Shown in pieces: positions 32,235 to 40,531 of a stretch of 45,341 nucleotides of DNA. Below the pieces are notes generated by a model, which was not told the DNA's origin, did not search any database, and saw only the letters and a program-made list of their open reading frames with translations. The position numbers were made by a program, and so were the translations under genes. Numbering within the stretch: position 1 is the stretch's first letter; every line of letters starts with the position of its first letter. This stretch comes from an uncultured Porphyromonadaceae bacterium (GTDB taxonomy: Bacteria > Bacteroidota > Bacteroidia > Bacteroidales > Muribaculaceae). The DNA lies in assembly GCA_947178165.1 (NCBI GenBank), contig CAMWXH010000011.1, positions 1 through 45,341 on the forward strand, written 5' to 3'.

Positions 32235-34697
32235 ATGGCATCTAACCGTCCCCAATTCTGGCTTCAGGTCAGGAAAGATTATATTTTTGATAATTTCGAT
32301 AATCTCCTTAACTATCTCCGACAATATAATTACATAACGAGCGAGGATCATCCTGATTATGACTCCACATTAAATTGCATGACCGACCTATCGGAGGAGA
32401 TAGCAGATAAGATATTCAATACCCCGTTTTATGAGAATCTCGACACCGGTTACGACACAACGTCGGTGATTCGCCTTTTATGTGCCACTATCCTTGCCTC
32501 CAATAAAGCCGGCATCACTCCCCACCGGCTCATATCGGCCCTTGTGGATATTCTTATGAAAAGCGGCATGGAAATACGCGACCCTCAATTGACGCGGTTT
32601 TATGAGATAGTTTGTGATTGTGTGAGGCAGAAGGAGATGATCAAATGCGGGTTCACATGGGATGACATCATAACTCCGGAACTACAGTGCGGCCTTTTCG
32701 TTGTCAAGTTCTGCCAGATGAGTTTCCGGGAATTGCCTGAATGCGAATCGGCCTCTTATATCGAGAATAAAGGGCTATTTGTCATTCCGCGCGAGGGTTT
32801 GGCCGACCTTGCTGTCGTGAACAGGGTTAATTATGAAAAGATGAAGCCGGAAGTGCAGTTCACCCTCCCGGGGATGATGCAGGTGCTGGTGGCGAAGCGA
32901 GAGTATGAAAAGGCCGGAGATTTTGAACGGCTATATCAGATCACGAGCCGCCTGCTTGCCGCGCAAGACCAGATGACTCCTTCAACGCGAAGAGTATTCA
33001 ACGACTACGCATACGATGATGAATTCATAGTTAAGGTCACCAACAAGCGCGGCTTGCGCATTGATGCCGAGACAATCGACCCCGACTATCGCCAGTTGAG
33101 CGGTAAGGTTCTTCTGCGCGCATTGGATAAACGGCCTATTCCGGGAGTTTTCAGCGATATGATCAAGACAGGTGATTATCTGCGCGTATATATGTCGGAT
33201 GAACCGGGATACGCATTCGAGATAATTGACTCGTTCGAGAATTTCTATCGGCAGTATGTGGCTTCAAATGCAGGAATGAAGCGTCTGGCACGTTATACAT
33301 CTTCTTATGCCAACGGAACGGAATGGACCACCGAGGATGGCATGCGCGTGGGCATTGATAAAGGGAAGCTCTCTCTCCTCGATTCCGATGAGATGGAAAG
33401 ATTTGAGGCTTTGCTTGATACACAGGGAATGATGGAGGTCAGATTATATGCCCGTCCTCCTCGCATGGATCTCGATACATTCTATGTTTATGCTGAAATC
33501 TCTGATCTTGATGCAGATGAAGGCGACCCTGAGGCGCGCTTCACTTTTTCCGATGCCGACCGTGTGCTGGTTGAAAAATTCCTCGATGAGTGTGCCGAAG
33601 AGGGACGAGAGGTGGAGGAGAAAGGGAGATGCCTGCAATTTGAAGTTGCCGACCGGGAACTGTGCATTCCTCTGGTCTCAGTGATGGCAAGAGTGATTGA
33701 GGGTGGCCTCTCTTCTTGCCGCTCACGTCTTGAGCATATCACCGGCACAGCGATGCTTTGCAAATTGCTCAACCTGAAGAATGAGCTTGCATATATGGAG
33801 CATGAAAGGAGATATCTTTACGCTCAGGTCCAGTTCGCCCAGAACCGTCCGCTTCCCCCGCTTTCTCATGACTCCTGTCTTGACGGTGCGCCTGATGTGA
33901 TTCGCAGGGAGAAGATTATCGATACCTTGCGGAGCTACCGCAAGAAGGAGGCTTCTGCCGTGGGTGGCGACCTGAAGCTGAAAGGTGACGGAGTGGCCTC
34001 GCAGGTCTCGGCTCTCGTAACGGCTTCAAATAGCCTGATAGAGATAATCGATGCCCTTGAGCTCAACAATATAAAGCAGGCAATTGCACGGGCGTTGAGC
34101 ATTGAGGATGAATATGTATCCATTCTTGATGAGCGCACCTTCTATGGAATGGAGAGCATAAGCCTTGAATTTAAGTCGTCTGTGGTGTTCCCTCCAACTA
34201 ACCGCCGTCTCCACGCATCCACTATAGCCGACCCGGAGATGCAGAAATGGGCCATAATAAAAGCGGTATGCGGTTTCTTGAATTCCCGTTCCGGCGGGGA
34301 GTTGTTGCTTGGTGTCGGCGACGACGGCTATGCCCGAGGACTGGAAGATGATATGCGCATGCTGGCAGAGCTAAGGCAGATCTCATCGCCGACATTGGAT
34401 CATTATCGCACATACGTGCAGTATATCCTTGATCATGCATTCTTTGAGCCTAATCCGAAAGTCTCTTCAACAGATATCGCCCGTCTGTGCATCAAGTATG
34501 TGCCGGAAGAGAATGCTGAAGGAAAAAAGATTTTGCGCATTCAGATATTGCCATATAAAGGGGCGATGGTCACCGTGAGTCCGGAACGTCCGCAATGGAT
34601 GGAGGAGGCATACGTGCGTCTGAGCGGACGCACCGTGCCTGTGACTCCGGCGATGACAGCGGAGATTATGAACTATAAGAAAGGGATGCTCGGATAA
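32235..34697 (+). CDS. large protein with Schlafen/AlbA_2 C-terminal domain
   Basis: In this 820-residue soluble protein the region at about 645-800 looks like the AlbA_2 (Schlafen-type, formerly AAA_4) domain. It has ESISLEFKSSVVFPP, then IIKAVCGFLNSRSGGELLLGVGDDGYARGLEDD, the usual E-x-K-x-S and N-x-x-GG-x-L-x-x-GV-x-D-x-G pattern. The first 620 or so residues match nothing I recognise; they look mostly helical and acidic at 455-520. AlbA_2 domains bind nucleic acid and in some families cut RNA, so a regulatory or defence role is possible. The gene stands alone, between a terminator and a long inverted repeat. Confidence 0.75.
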   Translation: MASNRPQFWLQVRKDYIFDNFDNLLNYLRQYNYITSEDHPDYDSTLNCMTDLSEEIADKIFNTPFYENLDTGYDTTSVIRLLCATILASNKAGITPHRLISALVDILMKSGMEIRDPQLTRFYEIVCDCVRQKEMIKCGFTWDDIITPELQCGLFVVKFCQMSFRELPECESASYIENKGLFVIPREGLADLAVVNRVNYEKMKPEVQFTLPGMMQVLVAKREYEKAGDFERLYQITSRLLAAQDQMTPSTRRVFNDYAYDDEFIVKVTNKRGLRIDAETIDPDYRQLSGKVLLRALDKRPIPGVFSDMIKTGDYLRVYMSDEPGYAFEIIDSFENFYRQYVASNAGMKRLARYTSSYANGTEWTTEDGMRVGIDKGKLSLLDSDEMERFEALLDTQGMMEVRLYARPPRMDLDTFYVYAEISDLDADEGDPEARFTFSDADRVLVEKFLDECAEEGREVEEKGRCLQFEVADRELCIPLVSVMARVIEGGLSSCRSRLEHITGTAMLCKLLNLKNELAYMEHERRYLYAQVQFAQNRPLPPLSHDSCLDGAPDVIRREKIIDTLRSYRKKEASAVGGDLKLKGDGVASQVSALVTASNSLIEIIDALELNNIKQAIARALSIEDEYVSILDERTFYGMESISLEFKSSVVFPPTNRRLHASTIADPEMQKWAIIKAVCGFLNSRSGGELLLGVGDDGYARGLEDDMRMLAELRQISSPTLDHYRTYVQYILDHAFFEPNPKVSSTDIARLCIKYVPEENAEGKKILRIQILPYKGAMVTVSPERPQWMEEAYVRLSGRTVPVTPAMTAEIMNYKKGMLG

Positions 34698-34736
34698 GAG
34701 GAGATTTCCCCTTCACAATTTATAGAAGATAAAAAC

Positions 34737-34791
34737 GTTATAATCTTTATAAGGCCGGAGTCAATCCTCTTGACCTTATAAAGATTATAAC
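34737..34791. repeat. perfect 18-bp inverted repeat
   Basis: GTTATAATCTTTATAAGG (34737-34754) and CCTTATAAAGATTATAAC (34774-34791) are exact reverse complements around a 19-base spacer that itself holds GTCAA/TTGAC. A-run before and T-run after let it act as a two-way terminator. It also sits only 19 bp upstream of the next ATG (34810), where a cruciform or dimer-bound site could control that gene. Confidence 0.8.
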
Positions 34792-34809
34792 TTTTCCTGA
34801 CAGCATATA

Positions 34810-37452
34810 ATGAAACATAGCAATAAAATGAGCCGGATTCAGAACGGTCCGCTTAAAATCTTTTTTATTTTTGTCATCTTGATAATGACGGTTTCTTCGG
34901 TTCGCGCAGAACTTTGGAAGAATCATCCTGCAATGGATAATGCGCCTGTGCGGATTGTGGATACCGAACGTTACACCTTCTTTCAGGTTTTCCAGAAGTT
35001 TTATTCCACCACCGCTACCACATATACTGACCCAGTCACTGCCGGTCTTGTTTACGACAAGAAAGATCCGAATGCCGGAATTGTCCCTTTGAAGGAACGG
35101 TTCAATCTGAACGGAGGAACAATCCGCACTATGGAATATGACCCCGAAGGGAAATTCCTTGCCATCCTTTATGAGGATGGGGCTCTGGATATATTGCATG
35201 ATGCAGGCCATCTGATTCATAATTATGCTTTGAGAAAATGTTATAAGCCGGGGTGGTCAAACGCTAATTCCATGACCTTGAATGCAGGTAAGGTTTGGAT
35301 TGCCACTCCCGGAGGCTACTTGGCAGTAGATGCCATGACAGGCCGCACTTTGGCTCTTTCCGACCTTCAGCAAGATATAAAATGGATTTCCGGTTGCGGT
35401 GAACGGATAATAGCCTTTACTTCCGACCGTATCTACGAAGCCTCCGGCAAAGCATTTCCCCGTGATTTCTCAGAGTTCAAGGAGCTTGTGATTCCATCCG
35501 CCCCACAGAATCCTAAAATGCTTATGCCGCGAAAGGACGGGTCGTTCCTATATCTTGCTAATCCTAAATCTTCAGGCAATCATTCTCTGAATATAGCATA
35601 TATCTCAGAAGGCAAATGGAATCATCGCAACATTTACGATTTGCAAGTTCCGGTAGTGGCATCAAATTCCATTATCTCCCATCCTTATGAGATGAATTTC
35701 GTGCGCAATAAAAAGGGGTGGCTTCTTTTCACCAATGGAGATATACGGCAGATTTTTATGGACCCATCACCGGAATCGGAGGAGATTGTCAATGTTGCGC
35801 TCACAGTCAGGAAGGATAATCCCGAAGCCGGCCGCTCTCTGTCAATTGCCGGTTCATGGGACGGGTCAGAGTGCTGGACCTATCTTGACCGTGGCCGATT
35901 CTCAAAGGGAACGGCACAGGAAGGGCGCATTATTATAGATGATTCCAATGCAATCCGCCCCAACCTCCCGGCTGTTTCCCAGGCTACTCATCTGGCCTAC
36001 GCTTCGGGATATGGCACTTTGGCTATAAATTATGGGTGCAGTTGGAATTTTATGGCTCTTCATAATAATCTGCCTCCTCTATTATCCGCCTATAAGGATG
36101 GGGAATGGAGTCTGCCGAATCCGGCATATATGATGCCTCGTTCGGCAGAGTCAGATCAAGGGCTTGCCACGCTATATCACAATAACGCCTATCGGTTCCC
36201 GGTCTCGAACCCGACCGGACTCACTGTTGATCCTGTTAATCCCGACTATGTATGGCTTGGCTCCTCCTTTTCAGGAATGGCTGCCCTGAGCCTGCGCGAC
36301 CCCAAGGCTGATCCCATACATCTTGGTTCTCCTGCAGATCCATTGGCTTCCTATCCGGGATTCAAGGCTGTTTTCGAGGATGTGACGGGCTGGCGTGGAT
36401 ATACGCCTGTATCGGCTCCATCGTTTGATGGTGACGGGAACCTATGGGTAGCATATCATTATGTTGACGGAGCGGTTGAAGGCGATAGCCCCGCGTGGCT
36501 CTATTGCTGGCCCCGAGATAATCGGAAGAGAGTGCTCGAAACACGTAATGTATCTGAAGTCGCAGGGATTGAATATATGAAGATGCCCTGCAATGTCCAG
36601 ATTAATGCCACAGTGAAATGTTTTGCCACCACCCATCCTGAGAAGAGGAACATTGTGTTCATGTATATCACTCCATACCCGCGCTATCTTGCTCGCCTTA
36701 ACCATAAGGGCACATTAAATAACCAGGCTGACGATGAGATCGAATTGATTTATTATGTTGATGACCAGAATGGAGGGAGATGGCAGATTGATTATTGTCA
36801 TGCTATGCTTGAAGAGCCCTCGACAGGTCTGGTATGGCTTGGAGATGAAGCTGGACTGCTATGTTTCGATCCCGCTTCTGAAGTGAAGGATGGTGTGATC
36901 AAAGGTGGAGTTCTTGATGTGGAATTTGATGGCGGTCATGGCAACCCTCTTTCTTATGTCGGTTGCAACGGCATGACATTTGATGGTTCCGGCAGGTTAT
37001 GGGTCACTACAAGCGGCACCGGTGTTTGGTGCATATCTGCCGATCGAAAAAAGGTTGAGGCTCACTACACCACTGCCAATTCCGCCCTGCCTCACGATAC
37101 GGCATACGGAATCGCATGGAATCCCGATAGCCGATCGCTTATGATCTCCACGCAGGAGGGTTTGGTGGAACTCTGGCCTGACGCTTCTGTCGGATTTAAT
37201 GCCGCTCACCTATCTGTATCTCCTCGTGAAGTTGGACCTGATTATACCGGAGCTGTTTCAATTAGGGGCGTTCCTTCTGGAGAGAAGATCGAGATCGTTG
37301 ATAGGCATGGCAAGCCGGTTGCCGTTATTGCTGCAGATCCCTCGGGAGTGACACGCTGGAACCTTACGGATTCGGAAGGGAAAAAGGTAAAGAACGGCTT
37401 CTATATCCTGCAAGGGACTTTCGGAAGTGAGGAGATAGTGGTCATGCAGTAA
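34810..37452 (+). CDS. secreted beta-propeller protein, PorZ-like
   Basis: This 880-residue protein has an N-terminal signal anchor (KIFFIFVILIMTVSSVRA, preceded by about 16 polar residues). Two propeller regions (about 60-450 and 460-800) are built from short repeats such as GKVWIATPGGYLAVD, GNLWVAYHY and GRLWVTTSGTGVWCIS. A C-terminal Ig-like/T9SS-type tail closes it (GEKIEIVDRHGKPVAVIAA...NGFYILQG). The layout resembles PorZ, a surface part of the type IX secretion system, and two-component sensor propellers, but there is no kinase here. A PorZ role is a resemblance only. Confidence 0.7.
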   Translation: MKHSNKMSRIQNGPLKIFFIFVILIMTVSSVRAELWKNHPAMDNAPVRIVDTERYTFFQVFQKFYSTTATTYTDPVTAGLVYDKKDPNAGIVPLKERFNLNGGTIRTMEYDPEGKFLAILYEDGALDILHDAGHLIHNYALRKCYKPGWSNANSMTLNAGKVWIATPGGYLAVDAMTGRTLALSDLQQDIKWISGCGERIIAFTSDRIYEASGKAFPRDFSEFKELVIPSAPQNPKMLMPRKDGSFLYLANPKSSGNHSLNIAYISEGKWNHRNIYDLQVPVVASNSIISHPYEMNFVRNKKGWLLFTNGDIRQIFMDPSPESEEIVNVALTVRKDNPEAGRSLSIAGSWDGSECWTYLDRGRFSKGTAQEGRIIIDDSNAIRPNLPAVSQATHLAYASGYGTLAINYGCSWNFMALHNNLPPLLSAYKDGEWSLPNPAYMMPRSAESDQGLATLYHNNAYRFPVSNPTGLTVDPVNPDYVWLGSSFSGMAALSLRDPKADPIHLGSPADPLASYPGFKAVFEDVTGWRGYTPVSAPSFDGDGNLWVAYHYVDGAVEGDSPAWLYCWPRDNRKRVLETRNVSEVAGIEYMKMPCNVQINATVKCFATTHPEKRNIVFMYITPYPRYLARLNHKGTLNNQADDEIELIYYVDDQNGGRWQIDYCHAMLEEPSTGLVWLGDEAGLLCFDPASEVKDGVIKGGVLDVEFDGGHGNPLSYVGCNGMTFDGSGRLWVTTSGTGVWCISADRKKVEAHYTTANSALPHDTAYGIAWNPDSRSLMISTQEGLVELWPDASVGFNAAHLSVSPREVGPDYTGAVSIRGVPSGEKIEIVDRHGKPVAVIAADPSGVTRWNLTDSEGKKVKNGFYILQGTFGSEEIVVMQ

Positions 37453-37503
37453 TTGCACGATAGGTTTCCGGACATCACCGTTGATTAGTTCCAAATTTGC
37501 CAA

Positions 37504-37559
37504 AAATAACCCGAAACGACCAAATTATTTGGCTGTTTCGGGTTATTTCTGTAAATTTG
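37504..37559 (+). promoter_or_regulatory. terminator hairpin overlapping the promoter of the steroid-reductase locus
   Basis: AAATAACCCGAAAC (37504-37517) and GTTTCGGGTTATTT (37535-37548) form a 14-bp perfect stem, with CCAAA/TTTGG pairing inside. It lies 51 bp after the upstream stop. Within the same DNA, TTTG (37528-37531), 20 nt, TAAATTTG (37552-37559) is an exact promoter match, so the -33 box is in the hairpin loop side. The next ATG is at 37619, giving a leader of about 50 nt. Confidence 0.75.
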
Positions 37560-37618
37560 AAAAAATTTTAGAAAACTTGGTATCTGCAAACGATACGATT
37601 TCCGCTAATTGACTGCCG

Positions 37619-38398
37619 ATGGAATCAATATTTTCACCCACAGTATATTATACGGTGGTATGGACAATGATAGGGCTTGCTGTGGTGGTGTTCGCGTGCC
37701 TTCTTAATGTTACGGCCGGTTACGGCATGATGTATGACCGTCGGTGGGGACCGACGGTAGGGAACCGTCTGGGATGGATGCTTATGGAGGCTCCGGTGTT
37801 TGTGGCCATGTTGCTCCTATGGCTGTTAAGCGGGCGGAGGGCGGAAGCTGCGCCGGCAGTTATGGGGTCGCTTTTCCTTCTCCATTATTTCCAGCGAAGT
37901 TTCATATTCCCGTTTCTCATCAAAGGGAAAGGGAAGATGCCCCTGAGCATCATACTTATGGGCGTTGTGTTTAACCTGGTGAATGCCTATATGATTGGCG
38001 GCTGGCTCTTCTATGTGGCGCCTGCCGGTCTTTACACCCCGGATTGGCTTCTCACGCCACAGTTTATAATCGGAACAATAGTTTTCTTTATTGGAATGGG
38101 GGTCAATATACATTCCGACCATATTATCAGGAATCTGCGCAAGCCGGGCGACACTCGTCATTATATTCCTCGCGGAGGTATGTACCGTTATGTGGCCTCA
38201 GCCAACTACTTCGGAGAATTGGTAGAGTGGTCAGGCTATGCCATCCTTACATGGAGCTTGGGAGGTTTTGCATTTGTTATATGGACTTTTGCCAATCTTG
38301 CCCCGCGGGCGCGTTCCATTCACAGACGCTACATATCAGAGTTTGGCGAGGAATATGACCGACTGGGCAGGAGATATATTCTTCCGTTCATATATTGA
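37619..38398 (+). CDS. steroid 5-alpha-reductase (SRD5A family)
   Basis: This 259-residue, multi-pass membrane protein is strikingly close to animal SRD5A1. Shared segments include HYFQRSFIFPFLIKG with Y90, NIHSDHIIRNLRKPGDT (163-179), IPRGGMYRYV, ANYFGELVEW with E200, and the end RRYILPFIY. E57 in MEAP and Y90 correspond to the catalytic Glu and Tyr of human SRD5A2, so the active site looks complete. The family reduces the C4-C5 double bond of 3-oxo-delta-4 steroids to the 5-alpha (allo) form using NADPH. It heads a unit with an OYE-type reductase and an SDR, matching the bile-acid isoallo pathway of gut Bacteroidota. Substrate (bile acid or host steroid) is inferred. Confidence 0.92.
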   Translation: MESIFSPTVYYTVVWTMIGLAVVVFACLLNVTAGYGMMYDRRWGPTVGNRLGWMLMEAPVFVAMLLLWLLSGRRAEAAPAVMGSLFLLHYFQRSFIFPFLIKGKGKMPLSIILMGVVFNLVNAYMIGGWLFYVAPAGLYTPDWLLTPQFIIGTIVFFIGMGVNIHSDHIIRNLRKPGDTRHYIPRGGMYRYVASANYFGELVEWSGYAILTWSLGGFAFVIWTFANLAPRARSIHRRYISEFGEEYDRLGRRYILPFIY

Positions 38399-38458
38399 TG
38401 ATAACTTTCAACCGCCTTATGCTGTCATCCGTAAAAGTTACACTATAAACACTATAAG

Positions 38459-39682
38459 ATGAAACTCTTCACCCCCGGCCGTCTTGGGCCGGTAGAACTG
38501 CGCAACCGCACCATCCGCTCGGCTGCTTTTGAAGGAATGGGGAAAGACAACGGCCCCACCGACATGCTCCGCGATTATCACTTTTCCGTGGCAGAGGGTG
38601 GTGTGGGTATGACCACGCTTGCTTATGCCGGCGTGTGCCGGTCGGCCCTTTCGTTTGAGACACAACTTTGGTTGCGTCCGGCTATTGTGCCACAGCTTCG
38701 GGAAATCACCGACGGAATACATGCCAGAGGAGCAAAAGCCTCAATCCAGATAGGGCATTGCGGAAATATGACTCACAGGAAGACGGCGGGTGGAACTCCG
38801 GTAGGAGCCTCAACCGGATTCAATCTATATTCCCCCACATGGGCGCGCGGGCTTAGAAAAGATGAGATTAAGCAGATAGCTCGCGATTTCGGCGAGGCTG
38901 TCAATACAGCCCGTGATGCCGGGTTCGACTGTGTGGAGGTTCACGCCGGACACGGTTACCTGATTTCTCAGTTCCTATCCCCATATACCAATCATCGGCG
39001 CGATGAGTATGGAGGTTCTCTTCAAAACAGGATGACATTCATGAATCTCTGCCTTGAGGAGTGCATGAAGGCGGCCGGAAGCGATATGGGGGTTATAGTG
39101 AAGACCAATATGCGCGATGGGTTCAAGGGTGGCCTGGAGATAGAAGATTGCCTCACGGTGGCTCGCGAGATAGAGCGCGCCGGTGTCCATGGAATTGTTT
39201 TGTCGGGCGGATTTGTAAGCAAGGCCCCCATGTATGTTATGCGCGGAGAAATGCCAATCTATACCATGACCTACTATATGAAACAGCTATGGCTCAAATA
39301 TGGGGTAAGGATGGCAGGCGGATTCATGATTCCCAAGGAACCATACCGGGATCTCTATTTCCTTGACGATGCGCGTATCTTCCGCCGGGAACTCAAGCTT
39401 CCTTTAATTTATGTAGGAGGCGTGGTAGGACGGGAAACCGCCGATAAAGTCCTGGACGAGGAGGGCTTTGATTTCGTGCAGATGGGCAGGGCGTTGCTCA
39501 ATGAGCCGGATATGGTGAACCGTATGCGTCAAGATGATAGCCACCGTTGTGGCTGTGATCATGTGAACTATTGCATAGCCCGTATGTATTCACGGGAAAT
39601 GGCCTGCCACAAGCACTGCCGTGAGGAGTTGCCGCGTGGCATAATGAAGGAGATAGAAAAAATTAAGGCTCGTCAGAAATGA
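38459..39682 (+). CDS. OYE-family flavin reductase, probable 3-oxo-steroid 5-beta-reductase
   Basis: The 407-residue protein has an FMN-binding old-yellow-enzyme barrel: FTPGRLGPVELRNRTIRSA at the start, IQIGHCGN, and the signature EVHAGHGYLISQFLSP followed by N-x-R-x-D-EYGGS. Late Cys residues C364, C366, C372, C383 and C387 suggest an Fe-S cluster, but the spacing differs from the common C-x2-C-x3-C-x11-C. It lacks the C-terminal FAD domain of BaiCD-type enzymes. Between SRD5A and an SDR, the likely job is interconversion of 5-beta 3-oxo and delta-4 3-oxo bile acids. The ATGA at its end overlaps the SDR start. The exact reaction is inferred from the gene set. Confidence 0.85.
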   Translation: MKLFTPGRLGPVELRNRTIRSAAFEGMGKDNGPTDMLRDYHFSVAEGGVGMTTLAYAGVCRSALSFETQLWLRPAIVPQLREITDGIHARGAKASIQIGHCGNMTHRKTAGGTPVGASTGFNLYSPTWARGLRKDEIKQIARDFGEAVNTARDAGFDCVEVHAGHGYLISQFLSPYTNHRRDEYGGSLQNRMTFMNLCLEECMKAAGSDMGVIVKTNMRDGFKGGLEIEDCLTVAREIERAGVHGIVLSGGFVSKAPMYVMRGEMPIYTMTYYMKQLWLKYGVRMAGGFMIPKEPYRDLYFLDDARIFRRELKLPLIYVGGVVGRETADKVLDEEGFDFVQMGRALLNEPDMVNRMRQDDSHRCGCDHVNYCIARMYSREMACHKHCREELPRGIMKEIEKIKARQK

Positions 39683-40479
39683 AAAAGGATTTGTCCGGCC
39701 GATGGGCTCTTGTAACCGGTGCAAGCAGCGGGATAGGGCTGTGCTTCTGCCGTGAGTTGGCTTCACGAGGATGCTCGCTCGTAATGGTCAGCAATCAGGA
39801 TTGCCTTGAAAAGGTGGCCGATGATATAGCGAAGGAATATGAGGTGAAGGCGTTCCCTTACTTCTGCGATCTGACAGCCTTCAATAGCGCAGAGAAGATA
39901 ACGTCATTCCTCGATGGCAAGGGAATAGAACCTGACTACGTTATCAACAACGCCGGCATATTCTCTTTCCGGCTTCTTAATGAAACCCCGGAAAGGAAAA
40001 TAGACTGTTTCATCGACCTTCACGTGAGGGCAGTCACCTCGCTCAGCCGATGTTTCGCCTCCCGGTTTGCCCAAAGAGGGAAAGGGAGGATATTGAATAT
40101 GTCATCGATGTCGTGCTGGATGCCTATGCCCGGAATTGCGATGTATTCTGCTACCAAAGCATACATAAGGGTGTTTAGCCGGGCCCTTCATTATGAAGTG
40201 AAAGATTCAGGAGTCAGTGTCACGGTGGCTTGTCCGGGAGGGATTGCCACTGACCTTTTCGGGCTTCCTGACAATCTTAAACGCCTTGCTGTGAGAATAG
40301 GCGCTCTGCAGACGCCGGAGCGTTTCGTGCATAAAGCTGTGGGCAAGATGCTGAAAGGGAGGAAGCAATATATCAATGGCTGGCTAAACCGGTTTTCAAT
40401 TTTCTTCGTTGCAATATTGCCCACGCCGGTAAGAATGCTCATAAAGAGAAAGATGCTCGATAAGAATATAGTGAGATAA
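39679..40479 (+). CDS. short-chain dehydrogenase, probable 3-beta-hydroxysteroid dehydrogenase
   Basis: At 266 residues this classical SDR has TGASSGIG (13-20) for the cofactor, D64 in the adenine pocket loop, NNAG (90-93), and catalytic S143, Y156 and K160 (YSATK). The C-terminal PTPVRMLIKRKML stretch looks membrane-peripheral, as in some steroid SDRs. Joined by a 4-bp overlap to the OYE reductase and downstream of SRD5A, it fits the last step, reduction of the 3-oxo group to 3-beta-hydroxyl. SDRs have wide substrate ranges, so without the neighbours it could not be assigned. Confidence 0.85.
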   Translation: MKKDLSGRWALVTGASSGIGLCFCRELASRGCSLVMVSNQDCLEKVADDIAKEYEVKAFPYFCDLTAFNSAEKITSFLDGKGIEPDYVINNAGIFSFRLLNETPERKIDCFIDLHVRAVTSLSRCFASRFAQRGKGRILNMSSMSCWMPMPGIAMYSATKAYIRVFSRALHYEVKDSGVSVTVACPGGIATDLFGLPDNLKRLAVRIGALQTPERFVHKAVGKMLKGRKQYINGWLNRFSIFFVAILPTPVRMLIKRKMLDKNIVR

Positions 40480-40482
40480 AAA

Positions 40483-40514
40483 CTTGAATTTGTGGGATAT
40501 TATGGCTAAATTTG
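40483..40514 (+). promoter_or_regulatory. promoter of the acyl-CoA synthetase gene
   Basis: TAAATTTG (40507-40514) fits the -7 box; CTTG (40483-40486) with a 20-nt spacer is a near -33. The gene at 40532 can thus be expressed apart from the SDR gene 53 bp upstream. Confidence 0.6.
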
Positions 40515-40531
40515 CATAAAAATTAAAAATA

